Source: Primulina eburnea (lineage: Eukaryota > Streptophyta > Magnoliopsida > Lamiales > Gesneriaceae). Taken from it: a stretch of 64,000 nucleotides of DNA. The notes below the pieces were generated by a model, which did no database searches, had not been told where the DNA came from, and worked only from the letters and a program-made list of their open reading frames with translations. Positions 33,326 to 46,443 of the stretch are shown here, one piece after another; positions within the stretch are counted from its first letter, which is position 1, and the number at the start of each line of letters is the position of its first letter. The position numbers and the translations under genes were made by a program. The DNA lies in the NCBI RefSeq assembly GCF_022965805.1, contig NC_133105.1:25430978-25494977 (forward strand), written 5' to 3'.

Positions 33326-34424
33326 CTAATGACGTAGATTTAGCCTTTCTGATTACACGTATAATCTTTTTTCCTCGCAAAACAACTTTGAAGAATGATT
33401 TTTGTTTGTTACGTTTATAAGAAATCACGGACTAGTTTTGAAAAGTATGGGATTTAAATTCTTTCACTTAAGATTTACAATTTTTAATAATTATTTTATG
33501 CCTTAATTAATTATTTTTGTTAGCATTTAATTTATAAGATGAATTTAGGATTTTAAACATTTTTAATTGTCATTTTTCAAAATTGTAGGATTTAATTATT
33601 TATTATGGCATGTAAATTTTTAATAAAAGTTGCGACTTAATTTAAATTAACTGCTTAATGTTATTTAGTATTAAATAGGAGGATTAACCCTAGCTCTCAC
33701 TCACAACTTACGCCTCATGACCCCAGGGTTGTGCCTACTGCGGTTGCGAGAAGTTCAAAAGGTCACACATCAAGTCTGTAAGTTTTTACGATTTTAAATG
33801 TATTAAGTGTTAAAGTACAAGTTTCTTTAACTTCTTGGTTAAGTTTTGAATCATTTAGTATTTTATATGAATAATTCTGTTATGCATGTGTGAATATATT
33901 GTCTCAAAGCATTGACTCAAGCACATGGAATCTTGTTCAGGTGGAGATGGTCCAGTGGCATGAGGTTGGTTAACTGACCAAACAAAAGGGAAGAAGCGGT
34001 TGGTGGTAGTTTCTAGCAGATAATCCTTACATACATGGACTCATATATGTAGATGCAATTTTAGTTTTGTGATCTATCTGATCTATTCTCTCTGCTTCTT
34101 CATTTCCGTAACACTACAAGAAATTTTCTCTCGGTTTGTATTTTGGAGGAACAAGTGTTCTAGTTTGTGTTATGTGATTCATCCTGTAATCTAGAATTCA
34201 CTATCTTGATGATTGTGGTTAATAAAGATTGAATCGGGTGCTGCTTGTTCGTGGAGTAAACAATTATCGAACCACGTTATATCGATGTGTGTTTATTGCA
34301 TTTCATATTCGATTCTATTTGATCATCGTTAATTGTGATATCTTGCATTTTCAATATTAATCCAAACTCGATATTCTTGCATTTGGGACGAGTTCATTCA
34401 ATTGTGATCCTTTGAATTACAACA
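33326..34424 (+). other. Leader/5' LTR region of Copia C1-right
   Basis: This is the counterpart of 7041-8139 with about ten differences in 860 bases. The LTR end is inferred from the primer-binding site. The left limit of the LTR is not determinable because the second LTR is absent. Confidence 0.45.
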
Positions 34425-34427
34425 AAG

Positions 34428-34440
34428 TGGTATCAGAGCC
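34428..34440 (+). other. Primer-binding site of C1-right
   Basis: TGGTATCAGAGCC, as in C1-left, 16 bases upstream of the gag ATG at 34456. Confidence 0.85.
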
Positions 34441-34455
34441 TGGTCTTGAAAAAGC

Positions 34456-35926
34456 ATGGCGGGTGCAAGGTCTGAAACCGAGAAATTCACCGGAAAAAAT
34501 GACTTTGGTCTGTGGCGTCTGAAGATGCATGCACTGCTGGTTCATCAAGGTTTGGATGAGGCACTTTTGGGAGAGAAGACACTACCTTCTTCATTATTTG
34601 ATAAAGAAAGGAAAGATATTTTGAATAAAGCCCATAATGCACTGATCTTTAATCTTGGAGACAAGGTTCTAAGGGAAATCTCTAAGGAAAGATCGGAAGC
34701 TGCAATCTGGACGAAACTTGAACACCTATACATGACAAAGTTGTTGGCTAATCGACTTTATTTTTGAAGTAAAGACTCTAAACAGTGACTGATAAGGACT
34801 CCTCTAAGGAATAAATATTAGACTTAGGGTGTTCATACCATATGACACCCAATCGAGATTGGTTTGAAACACTAAACCAAATGGAAGAAGGTTCAGTATT
34901 CCTTGGAAATAATAAAGCATGCAAGATACTTGGAATTGTGTCTATACGAATCAAGATGTATGATGGAACTGAGAGAGTGCTACAAGAGGTAAGATACGTT
35001 CCATAATAAAAGAGAAATTTAATATCCCTTTGAACAACAGATAAAATCGGATACACGTTCAAAGCAGAAAAAAGAGTCCTAAAGGTTTCTAAAGGTGCCC
35101 TAAAAATGATGAAAAGAATCAGAAACAGCAGGTTATACCCACTTGTTGGAAGCACAATCATTGGTTCGACAGCTGCAGCAGCAAATGATGAAAACAATAA
35201 GAATCAGTTGTGGCATAAAAGGCTAGGCCATTTAAGTGAACATGGATTGATGGAACTATGCAAACAAGGAGCTTTCGGTGGGATAAAATACAAAGTCTGG
35301 GATTTTGTGAAGAATGTGTGTATGGAAAATCTTGTAGAGTCAAGTTCAATACATCGACTTACAGAACCAAAGCTTCCTTAGAATACATCCATTCAGATCT
35401 TTGGGGTGCTTCAAGAACAACTTCACTAAGTGGAGCTAAGTATTTTATGAGCATCATAGATGATTATTCCAGAAAGGTATGGGTGTATATTCTGAAAGTT
35501 AAAGATGAAGCCTTCAAATCGTTCAAGGAATGACAAGCACTTGTTGAAAAACATACAAGTAGGAAGGTGAAATGTCTAAGGACAGAAAATGGACTTGAAT
35601 TCTTGTCTGATGAGGTCAACAGGTTTTGTGCAAAAGAAGGAATCATGAGACACAAGACAGTGAGAGGCACTCCTTAGCAGAATGGCCTTGCAAAAAGAAT
35701 AAACAGAACCATACTCGAAAGGGTAAGTTGTATCCTGTAGAAGCTAACTTACCAAAGGCCTGCTGGGCAGAAGCTGTAAGCACATCTTGTTACCTCATCA
35801 ATAGATGTCTCTCTTCTGCCATAGGTTTCAAAACACCTCAGGATCTATGGATAGGTAAACCAGCAATGTATAAGCACTTAAGAATCTTTGGATGTATTGC
35901 ATATGCACATTTGAGACAAGACAAGT
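34456..35926 (+). pseudogene. Copia C1-right gag-protease-integrase, internally deleted
   Basis: Gag opens as in C1-left but about 490 bases are missing: aagactcta (about 34777) is joined to aacagtgactgataagg, skipping the gag C-terminus and zinc knuckle. The protease signature is damaged (LGCSYHM-like with stops). In the integrase the second Asp is Glu (RTENGLEF) and the catalytic Glu is Lys (GLAKRINRT), and several stops occur. The copy ends at 35926 where C2 is inserted, ten or so codons earlier than the A1 insertion point in C1-left. Confidence 0.9.
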
Positions 35927-36547
35927 GATAGGATCGATTAACGTATCAAGAGTGTTTAGAAGGGGGGTTGAATAAACACTCACAACTAAAACTGATCCTT
36001 TCGAATTTTGAGTTCAGTTTGGTGACAAACTGATTCTCGGAATCTTGTTGGTCAATGAAAATAAGTTAAACTAAAGTAGTTGCGGAAAGTAACTGACTGA
36101 AAGATAGAATACAAAACTGAAATAAAATAAACAAGGATTGTTTCTGGATGTTCGGAGATTTCAATTACTCCTACGACACCCCTTCTATCTAAAAAATAGG
36201 AATTCCACTAAAAGACTTTGATCGAATACAAGATTTGTACTGACCCACTTCAGTTTGGACTTATCACTGCCAAAAGCTGAAACTCTTAGTATTACAAAAT
36301 GTTCTCAGTGCATAACTGATCTTAGCACTATCGAATTTAACGATTATTACAAAGTGCTAGTGAGCTCAAATTGTAGCCTTGACTGCTACGAATAAATCAA
36401 GTAAGAGTGAGCTAAGATTTTGGTAGAATAACAGCAAGCTTTGAATGGAGTGATCTTTTTATTCTTCAGCTGTTCTTCTTTCATATTTATAAGCTTCCCT
36501 TCCAACGGTAACTCGAGATATATTTGAATCTTTGTATCCGTTGATTG
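35927..36547 (-). repeat. C2 left LTR (3' LTR in element orientation), part 1
   Basis: It begins TGATAGGATCGATTAACG on the plus strand and matches 61477-62104 with a few percent differences. It ends at the G3 insertion within ccgttgattg. A minus-strand TATA box (TATAAATA) is at 36484-36491, conserved in the other LTR. Confidence 0.93.
36484..36491 (-). promoter_or_regulatory. TATA box of C2 left LTR
   Basis: The plus strand tatttata reads TATAAATA on the element strand, in the context gcttataaatatgac. The same site is at 62036-62043 in the right LTR, which would drive the element. Confidence 0.6.
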
Positions 36548-37655
36548 TGTAACGCCCAAGATTTTAGTTTAATACTTTTGAGTTTACTCATATTATGAAT
36601 AAGGGAATGGAAGAACATACATGGAGATTCGACGTTGCAATTTGAGTTTGGTGTACAGCAGAGACACCGCACCTGCACCAGAAAAGCTACCGCACCCGCG
36701 GTGTTGGGACAGTGAGGGCAGCGCACCCACGGTCCAAAAGCCAGTGCACCCGCAGTCATGTCTTCTGAATTTTTGGATGTGATACAGTACGCTCAGCGCA
36801 CCCGCGGTGCAGAGCGAGCGCACCCGCGGTGTGACGTGCAGAATAAAGAATGAACCATGTGTCCTTGCCATGCATACTTAATGTGTAATTCTTCATCTTT
36901 CAGATATTTTAGCAGGGAGACCATCGAGAGAATCCATGAAAAGTTCCTCAAGTTTCTTCATAGCTTAGATTGTTGGTTTTGAACGATCCGATCAACCGAT
37001 TTTCAATCCGAGCATAGATTATTGATCCTCGCATTACTAGCTACCAAAGGATGTAAGTTTTGCTATGTTCTTGTTTGTTTTGGCAATATGATGTTGGGAG
37101 AAATCAGATTCGATTGCTATTATGTGTTCTTATAATTATTATGAACTTATATTCATAACCGGATCGAAAACCCGATATGATATGCGAAGTTATTCATTTT
37201 CCAGCATGTCTTGAGTTGTGAATATACAGATTTCAGCATTTGTTGATTAGGATGATATAGAGTGGCAATATTATTAGGTGTTTATGATAAGGATTATGAG
37301 TTATTGTATTGATTACTGATGTTTGAGTTGATCGGGATCGCGAGATTACGCCGTTATGTTGTTGAAATGTACCGAGATTGAATATTGATCCGTATGTGTA
37401 TTGATTTGAGTTAGAGATTGATAGAATGCATCTTGAATATGTCATTTCAGATTTGTCTTGACAAGCTTCGACATTGAGACCTCGACGTCGGCAAAGACTG
37501 AACAACGAAAGGTATAATTCAATGTTGATTCGGGAAGAATAACTCGAATCAGATTCGATTTGAGTTTCTCAAAACCACATACTTATTATGTTTGTACACT
37601 ATATTGATTTATATACTTGTACTGAGATAGGAGAGTCATTGGCAGATATGCCAAG
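36548..37655 (+). repeat. G3 5' LTR, part 1
   Basis: It runs from TGTAACGCCCAAG to gcagatatgccaag, where G4 is inserted. It includes the CGCACCCGCGGT-type repeat (36665-36835), related to the array in the G1 LTR. Confidence 0.93.
36665..36835 (+). repeat. CGCACCCGCGGT repeat in the G3 5' LTR
   Basis: About seven degenerate units (ccgcacctgcacc, ccgcacccgcggtg, gcgcacccacggt, gtgcacccgcagt, gcgcacccgcggtgc, gcgcacccgcggtgt). The 3' LTR copy at 51436-51605 has different point changes in many of the units, mostly C to T or G to A. Confidence 0.8.
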
Positions 37656-39570
37656 TGTGGGGCCCTTAGCTCCTAATCGTTATTACAACACAATCTGATT
37701 AGGGTTAATTAATCACAGCGGAAAACGAGTTTAAAATTTCTTTACAATGAGCCCAAAATACCTCTTCTGATATTTAAATACTAAAAATAGTATCTAAATT
37801 CAAATTATAAAACACACCCACACATAATCAAAAACCAATCACATACAAACATATCATATCCTCGGGACATGCCCCGGTATATAGATACATATACATATAT
37901 ACTGGGAACAAGACATAAACATAAAACCTCAGCCCAAGCTGTGGCTCCCTCCAGAAGTACCCTCTCTGGCCTCCTGATATCCTGGAGTACCTGCCATTGT
38001 CCACACACAAAGACAACAACATCCCCCCTTGGGGGTGAGCAAAGCTCCGTATGGAACAACCAATCATATATACCACAGATATCTAAACAATGATATATGG
38101 TATGCAATGCATGTATGTCGTGGAGGTATCAGGTCAAATGCCCATCCACTGAGCACATGTCAGAATCAATCGAATCGCTATCAAATCAAATCAATGCTCG
38201 AGCTGGCACACCGGCCGATATGGGAATACACGTATGATAGCGTCGGCAAAGCGCCATCAAATCCCACATCTCATATCCAATCATATGGGGCCACAATTGT
38301 CTATGCTTTACGGGTCATATAATACCGGCATAGCGATTGTGTTCACAAACCCCGGAATCCAATCAAATCATATCAGGGTATCCAAGGATCATAGCTCAAC
38401 GTGTATGTCATGTATCGATGTATGCATCAAACAATGTGTGTTAACAAAACATTTATTTTGTACATCGATACTCAAATCTCAGTGTCATGTATGCCACATC
38501 AAATCATCAAATAGGCACATAGACACGTATTCCAATCCAATCAATCCAATCATATATCATATAATACAGATACATGTCGTATGTTACCCGGTCGCAACAT
38601 ACCTCAATTCTTCGTTCCAGTTGATGTAGCTTGAAGATACCAATATAATAATCTATCTACATCAATAACATATCCATTTCAATCAATAACATACTTCAAA
38701 ATCATTAATATGAGTTTCAAATATTATTTGAAACTTCAAAAATTCATATCAAATCATAATCATATCATAAATCAATTCCGACTTCAAATATGAGTTTCTT
38801 GTCAGTTATTCTACCGCATATATAACCGACAAATAATTCTTCAATCTCAATCAAATGATTAAAAATTCCATAATTATAATAAATTAGGAAAAATTCAAAA
38901 TAACCTCACTATAATCATCTCTTCTTCGTTAAAATCATACATTATTCAACAATCTTCAATTCCAGTATGATGTAACAATTTATCGGATTTATTCCAAAAA
39001 TCGACGAATTTCAAACATCACCAAAACTATAAAATTTATACCTCAAATCGAAGACCTCGTGTCAACGATCCCAGAACCGAAGTCGGTTCGTCGATCGAAT
39101 AAACTGATAAATCTCACGATCGAAAAGAAAATCGAAAATTTTCTCTCCTCTTTCTTCTCTCCTTTCTCACTTCCTTCTGAAAGTTACGAATGATAACTTT
39201 GATTTCAAAGTTATCTTTTTTTTTTAAATATTATATTATATTATTATATTATATTAATAATAATAATATAATATAATATATACTATTTAACATTTTAACT
39301 TCGGTATATCAATTCAAATCAGTCAAACAATCAAATTTTCCAAAACTCAAAACATGAAACTTCTATATCTTTGAGTTTTCTACGTCATATCCAAATCTCA
39401 AATCATTCGGGCTTCATATGAAAAAGATATGTCACTATTTACCATTTTGCCCTTAAAATTAATTCATTATTTTTCAACTTATCTACGAAAATGCCATCAA
39501 AATAAATTGATTATTTTTCAACTTATTTACCAAAATGCCATCAAAGCTATTTTAGTCTCGAGGTCTCACA
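37656..39570 (-). repeat. G4 LTR (3' LTR in element orientation)
   Basis: Plus-strand ends are TGTGGGGCCCTTAG and GAGGTCTCACA; 1,915 bp. A TA-rich run (atattatattattatatt type) is at about 39225-39290. The ORFs seen at 37805-38629 are duplicated in the other LTR and are not genes. Confidence 0.95.
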
Positions 39571-39583
39571 TTTCTCCCCTCTT
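39571..39583 (-). other. Polypurine tract of G4
   Basis: On the minus strand AAGAGGGGAGAAA directly precedes the LTR start TGTGAGACC, after the gaggacgaaatc phrase. Confidence 0.85.
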
Positions 39584-39647
39584 AAAAGATTTCGTCCTCG
39601 AAATCTCAAACATCTCTATATGCATAACATTGGCAAACATATATATG

Positions 39648-42600
39648 TCACCAGTTATAGTACATATCAAAACTAAAATCAGAATAAGGATCAGAATACA
39701 TCGAATACAATGGAACTGATGTACTAGCATCAAATAAATGCGGATATGCATCTCGCATTTTTCTCTCCAATTCCCACGTTGATTCTTCCACACCATGTCG
39801 TGTCCATTGCATTCGTACCATAGGAATCGATTTATTTCTCAATATCTTCTCCTTTCGATCCATAATGCGAACAGGTTGTTCGACATAGGAAAGAGAAGGA
39901 TCAAGTTCAACCTCGTCAGGTGCAAGCACATGTGATGGATCAGGTTCATATTTCCTCAACATAGAAACATGAAACACATCATGAATAGCAGATAGAGCTG
40001 GTGGCAATGCCAATCGATACGCAAGATCACCAACTCGATCAAGAATCTCGTATGGACCAACATATCGAGGAGATAATTTCCCTCGCATGCCAAATTGAAC
40101 AGTGCCTCTAAAGGGAGATATTTTCAAAAACACTCTGTCACCTTTCTGGAATTCCAAGGGTCGTCTTCGTTTATTCGCATAACTCGTTTGACGATCCTGA
40201 GCAGCTTTCATCCGCTGCCGAATTAACTGAACTTTATCGTTCATTTCTTGTATCATTTCAGGTCCAGTCAATTGTCTTTCACCAATTTCATCCCAGAATA
40301 ACGGTGATCTACATCGTCTCCCATATAGAGCTTCAAGCGGTGCCATACCGATACTCGTCTGAAAGCTATTATTATACGAAACTTCAACCAATGGTAAGGC
40401 GTCTTGCCATCCCATTCTAAAGTCCATCACAATTGCACGCAACATATCCTCTAAAGTCTGAATCGTACGCTCTGTTTGGCCATCAGTTTGAGGATGATAA
40501 GCAGTACTCATAGCCAAACGCGTACCCATCGCTTTCTGAAAACTACCCCAGAATTTAGAAGCAAACCTGGGATCACGATCAGATACAATTGAGACTGGCA
40601 CACCGTCAGTCTCACAACATTCTCAATGTATAAACGGGCCATTCTCTTATAAGGATAAGTCCGCTCATACGGAATAAAATGTGCAGATTTCGAAAGCCGA
40701 TCAATAATCACCCAAAATAGCATCACAGCCCTTGGGCGAACGACGTAAATGAGTCACAAAATCCATAGCAATATGTTCCCAATTCCATTTCGGGATTTCA
40801 AGACTATGGAGCAATCCTCCCGGTTTCATTCTCTCGGCTTTCACTTGCTGGCAGACAAGACATTTAGAAATAAACTCAGCAATGTCCTTCTTCATACGTT
40901 TCCACCAGAATTGAGGTCTCAATGTCAAATACATCTTTCGACCTCCAGGGTGAATACTGTATTTGCTACAATGTGCTTCTCGAAGAAGGGCATATCTCAA
41001 ATCAGAGTCGTCAGGAACTACCAGCCGACCATTAAGTCGTAAAGAACCATCAGAAGAAATCTGAAATCCAGACTGATGTTCTGCAGATACAAGTTCTTTC
41101 GAATTTTGGATCTGAGCATTGCTTCGTTGGGCCTTTCTTATTTTCGATATCAAATTCGGCTCAATTTGCAATGCTGAGACAGTGACAGAATTCCAATTCG
41201 AGTGAAAAGTCCAACCAGAAGTACATATATCCTCATGTACCTTGGCGACACTGACAGAAGCTAGAACAGAATCATGAACTTTACGGCTCAGGGCATCCGC
41301 AGTAACATTCACCGATCCAGGGTGATATTGAATCTCACAATCAAAATCCTTCAGGAGATCCATCCACCTGCGTTGCCTCATATTCAGATCAGATTGAGAA
41401 AAGAGATATTTCAGACTCTTATGGTCCGAATAGATAACAAACTTTTCTCCGTACAAGTAATGGCGCCAAATCTTCAAAGCAAACACAATGGCGGCCAATT
41501 CAAGATCATGAATAGGATAACGTGTTTCATGAGATTTCAATTGACGAGACGCATAAGCAACCACTTTGCCATGTTGCATCAGAACACAGCCCAAACCTTT
41601 ACCAGACGCATCTGTACAAACCACAAATCCTCCGGTACCTGAAGGAATAGTAAGCACAGGTGCTGTGGTCAATCTCGTCTTCAATTCAAGAAAACTAGCT
41701 TCACATTCATCTGACCAAATGAATCGTTGATTCTTCTGTGTCAGTTGAGTAATAGGTTTAGCTATCTTCGAAAATCCTTCAATAAAACGACGATAATAAC
41801 CAGCTAAACCCATGAAGCTACGGATCTCAGGAACATTCGTAGGTCTTGGCCAATTCAATACAGCTTCGACCTTCGCAGGATCAACAGATATGCCATGTCT
41901 CGAAATGACGTGGCCCAGAAATACAACCTTGTCAATCCAGAATTCACATTTGGACAGTTTGGCATATAAATGACTAGTACGAATAGTTTGAAGTACCAGT
42001 CTCAGATGTTCATCATGCTCCTTCTTTGATTTCGAATAAACAAGAATATCATCAATAAAAACAATAACGAATCGGTCTAGATAATCACGGAAGACACGAT
42101 TCTTTAAATCCATAAAAATAACAGGAGCATTCGTAAGACCAAAAGGCATAACCAGGAATTCATAATGGCCATACCTCGTACGGAAAGCAGTTTTGGGCAC
42201 ATCTTCGTCTCGAACTCGTACTTGATCATACCCAGAACGAAGATCAATCTTCGAGTAAACAGAAGTACCCTGAAGCTGATCAAATAAATCATCAATACGC
42301 GGAAGTGGGTACTTATTTTTCACAGTAGCCCGATTCAATTGCCTATAATCAATATACATTCGCATAGTACCATCTTTCTTCCGAACAAATAAAACTGGAG
42401 CTCCCCAAGGTGATACACTCGGTCGAATATATCCCTTATCGAGAAGATCCTGTAATTGTTCTTTCAATTCTTTCAATTCCAAAGGTGCCATGCGATAAGG
42501 AGCTTTCGAAATAGGCGCAGTCCCCGGCACAAGATCAATATTAAACTCAACTTCTCGATGAGGATGAAAATCAGGAATCTCATCGGGAAATACATCCGGG

Positions 42601-42950
42601 AATTCTTTCGCAACAGGAATCTCAGATATAGAAGACTCTTTCTTCGAAATATCAATAGCGTAGATAAGGTAACCCTAATCTCCGCTAGTCAACAATCGGG
42701 ACATTTCCAAGGAAGATACCAATGGAATTTTGGCTTGAGAACCCTTGCCATAAAAATTCCACTTGGTTCCATCAATCGGTCGAAATCGAACCACTCCATG
42801 ACAACAATCAACAGTAGCTCAATTTGTCGTCAAGATATCCATGCCAACAATACAATCAAAGTCGTGCATTGGGAGGACAATCAAATTCAAGAACATCACA
42901 TTATCCTCGTATATCAATACACAATTATGCACAACTTTGCTCAAACAAAA
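39648..42950 (-). pseudogene. G4 pol: protease remnant, reverse transcriptase, RNase H, integrase
   Basis: From about 42950 the protease C-terminal half (DFDCIVGMDIL) is readable but the upstream active-site segment is missing, and stops occur (for example near 42820 and 42676). A long open frame 42530-40701 holds reverse transcriptase ([25 protein letters not shown]), RNase H ([24 protein letters not shown]) and the integrase zinc finger ([13 protein letters not shown]) up to MDFVT. A frameshift near 40710 and another near 40600 lead to the rest of the integrase (SDRDPRFASKF, GQTERTIQ) and a chromodomain-like end (VRMQWTRHGVEESTWE). The two YRM/IDYRQ motifs are intact. Confidence 0.93.
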
Positions 42951-42959
42951 TAATATTTC

Positions 42960-43621
42960 CTGCTTCTGGGACGCAGAGCAGGCTGCTGAGCTGACACTTA
43001 AGGTAGAGGAACGTACTGAGGACCTCCTCGCCTTAGTCCAGCCTCGGCTGCCTTAGCTCGTTCAAATACCTGTGCATAGTTGGTAGGCAATCCAGAAACA
43101 ACATAAGTATATTGCAGGATGCAATCCATTCACAAACCTGTTATTTTTTCCCTCGCATTCCCAGCTACGTGAGGTACATACTTCAGTAAAGTAGAAAACT
43201 TCGAAGCATACTCTGCAACAGACATCGTTCCCTGCTGCAGATTATTAAATTCATTCTCCTTAGCAGTATAATAGGAAGGAGGGGAATACTGCTCCAAAAA
43301 TTGGGTTTTGAAGACATCCCAAATGACTTCAATCCCGGCCTCTTTCAGTCCATTCTCAGCCGCTTCCCACCAAGATTTAGCTCGGTCTTTCAACTGATAC
43401 AAAGCAAGTTTCAGTCTCCGAGCCTTGGAATACTAAACAATATTAAACAAGTGCTCTATATCCTTTAACAAGGCTTCAGCTCTTTCCGCACTCTCAGTGC
43501 CAAAGAACCTCGGTGGTTTCAGATCCTGGAATCGAGCCATCACAACATCCATGGACAACCCTTCAAATTGTCCAACTATTCTCTCACTACTGCTACTCGC
43601 AGTTTCATTTGTGTGATCCAT
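42960..43621 (-). pseudogene. G4 gag, truncated and fused to protease remnant
   Basis: It begins MDHTNETASSSSERIV, a start typical of Tekay gag, with an in-frame TAG at 43433-43435. The frame then resumes with KSWWEAAENGLKEAG, FKTQFLEQYSPP and LQQGTMSVAEY. After KITGL the frame is broken, but FERAKAAEAGLRR is readable to about 43010. The zinc knuckle and the N-terminal half of protease are absent: the sequence passes directly into a mid-protease segment at about 42950, so an internal deletion has removed them. Confidence 0.88.
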
Positions 43622-43815
43622 CTACAAATCAAAAGATGAATACCACAATTTCATATCATTTCATAATATCATTATCTCATAGCATCAATCTCATCAGATA
43701 CTTACTCAAATCAACCCACATAAGAGCAAGTAATACAAATAAGTCAAACACATACGCACAATTCATTTGTGCCTATTAAAGTGTACACAAGACTCAATAG
43801 AGCATTCCCAGCTAT

Positions 43816-43827
43816 GCTCTGATACCA
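43816..43827 (-). other. Primer-binding site of G4 (initiator Met-tRNA)
   Basis: The plus strand gctctgatacca is TGGTATCAGAGC on the element strand, five bases from the LTR at 43833. Confidence 0.9.
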
Positions 43828-43832
43828 CTCTG

Positions 43833-45765
43833 TGTGGGGCCCTTAGCTCCTAATCGTTATTACAACACAATCTGATTAGGGTTAATTAATCACAGCGGAA
43901 AACGAGTTTAAAATTTCTTTACAATGAGCCCAAAATACCTCTTCTGATATTTAAATACTAAAAATAGTATCTATATTCAAATTATAAAACACGCCCACAC
44001 ATAATCAAAAACCAATCACATACAAACATATCATATCCTCGGGACATGCCCCGGTATATAGATACATATACATATATACTGGGAACAAGACATAAACATA
44101 AAACCTCAGCCCAAGCTGTGGCTCCCTCCAGAAGTACCCTCTCTGGTCTCCTGATATCCTGGAGTACCTGCCATTGTCCACACACAAAGACAACAACATC
44201 CCCCCTTGGGGGTGAGCAAAGCTCCGTATGGAACAACCAATCATATATTCCACAGATATCTAAACAATGATATATGGTATGCAATGTATGTATGTCGTGG
44301 AGGTATCAGGTCAAATGCCCATCCACTGAGCACATGTCAGAATCAATCGAATCGCTATCAAATCAAATCAATGCTCGAGCTGGCACACCGGCCGATATGG
44401 GAATACACGTATGATAGCGTCGGCAAAGCGCCATCAAATCCCACATCTCATATCCAATCATATGGGGCCACAATTGTCTATGCTTTACGGGTCATATAAT
44501 ACCGGCATAGCGATTGTGTTCACAAACCCCAGAATCCAATCAAATCATATCAGGGTATCCAAGGATCATAGCTCAACGTGTATGTCATGTATCGATGTAT
44601 GCATCAAAAAATGTGTGTTAACAAAACATTTATTTTGTACATCGATACTCAAATCTCAGTGTCATGTATGCCACATCAAATCATCAAATAGGCACATAGA
44701 CACGTATTCCAATCCAATCAATCCAATCATATATCATATAATACAGATACATGTCGTATGTTACCCGGTCGCAACATACCTCAATTCTTCGTTCCAGTTG
44801 ATGTAGCTTGAAGATACCAATATAATAATCTATCTACATCAATAACATATCCATTTCAATCAATAACATACTTCAAAATCATTAATATGAGTTTCAAATA
44901 TTATTTGAAACTTCAAAAATTCATATCAAATCATAATCATATCATAAATCAATTCCGACTTCAAATATGAGTTTCTTGTCAGTTATTCTACCGCATATAT
45001 AACCGACAAATAATTCTTCAATCTCAATCAAATGATTAAAAATTCCCTAATTATAATAAGTTAGGAATAATTCAAAATAACCTCACTATAATCATCTCTT
45101 CTTCGTTAAAATCATACATTATTCGACAATCTTCAATTCCAGTATGATTTAACAATTTATCGGATTTATTCCAAAAATCGACGAATTTCAAACATCACCA
45201 AAAATATAAAATTTATACCTCAAATCGAAGACCTCATGTCAACGATCCCAGAACCGAAGTCGGTTCGTCGATCGAATAAACTGATAAATCACACGATCGA
45301 AAAGAAAATCGAAAATTTTCTCTCCTCTCTCTTCTCTCCTTTCTCACTTCCTTCTGAAAGTTACTGATGATAACTTTGATTTCCAAGTTATCTTTTTTTA
45401 AAATATTATATTATATTATATTATTTTATTAATAATATTATATTAATAATAATATAATTAATATAATATAATATATACTATTTAACATTTTAACTTCGGT
45501 ATATCCCTTCAAATCAGTCAAACAATCAAATTTTCCAAAACTCAAAACATGAAACTTCTATATCTTTGAGTTTTCTACGTCATATCCAAATCTCGAATCA
45601 TTCGGGCTTCATATGAAAAAGATATGTCACTATTTACCATTTTGCCCTTAACATTAATTCATTATTTTTCAACTTATCTACGAAAATGCCATCAAAATAA
45701 ATTGATTATTTTTCAACTTATTTACCAAAATGCCATCAAAGCTATTTTAGTCTCGGGGTCTCACA
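43833..45765 (-). repeat. G4 LTR (5' LTR in element orientation)
   Basis: It has the same termini as the other LTR; 1,933 bp. The TA-rich run at about 45395-45480 differs in length between the two LTRs, which accounts for most of the length difference. Confidence 0.95.
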
Positions 45766-45770
45766 CCAAG

Positions 45771-46426
45771 CTTCTAGACGTTCGGTGGTATTGAGACATA
45801 GGAGAAGATCGAATCCGATTGTAGATATTCGATACAGATACGGCCAAAGTCTAGGAATAAGACGTACCGCCACCCCGATTGAGAGAGTAGGTGGGAGACT
45901 TGTTACGTCTTATTCACACCGGGATCCCTAGACTTAGATATAAGTCGAGTCAAAGAATAAGAGTCAAACATGTTTTATCTGTCTTCACTAATGTGTCATG
46001 ATTACTGATTCATGTATTATGATTTTGTATTTAATTGAATGATATGCATGTATACATGTTTTATATTGGGATTTGTTCTCACCGGAGTATCCGGCTGTTG
46101 TTGTGTCTGTATGTGTGCATGACAACAGGTGGGACAGGATCAGGGTCGAGACAAATATGAGAGATTGGATAGCGTGGTGATTACGGGCGTAGAAGATGGA
46201 CTAGTATTTTTTACATTTGATATGTAATGTGTTTCAAAAACTAGTTTGTTTAAGTATGTAATGAAACAAGACATGTACCTACTTTGTTGAAAATAAAATA
46301 AAGGTATCATTTGTGTATGATTTATATACAATTTTTTTTATATTAAAAGCAAACTTTTGACCCACATTTTCTAGAAAAGATCCAATTAATCCCAAAGACA
46401 ACTGAGTTAGAGCCCGGATCCCCACA
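45771..46426 (+). repeat. G3 5' LTR, part 2
   Basis: It continues the LTR after the second ccaag (cttctagacgttcggtgg) and ends gcccggatccccaca. It matches 52430-53078 in the 3' LTR. Confidence 0.93.
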
Positions 46427-46431
46427 ACAGG

Positions 46432-46443
46432 TGGTATCAGAGC
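46432..46443 (+). other. Primer-binding site of G3 (initiator Met-tRNA)
   Basis: TGGTATCAGAGC lies five bases after the LTR end at 46426, 244 bases upstream of the gag ATG. Confidence 0.9.

Larger units (their letters stand above)
37656..45765 (-). mobile_element. Gypsy (Tekay-type) element G4, minus strand, nested in the G3 LTR
   Basis: LTRs are at 37656-39570 and 43833-45765, with the five-base target duplication ccaag at 37651-37655 and 45766-45770. I count seven single-base differences in the first 785 bp of the LTRs, so it is the youngest insertion of the nest, as its position requires. It is 8,110 bp long, shorter than its relatives because gag/protease sequence is deleted. Confidence 0.96.

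Noticed and set aside
37805..38629. Conserved open frames in the G4 LTR, repeated at 43982-44806
   Set aside because: Their conservation is that of two LTR copies about 1% apart; no known motif and frames exist on both strands.
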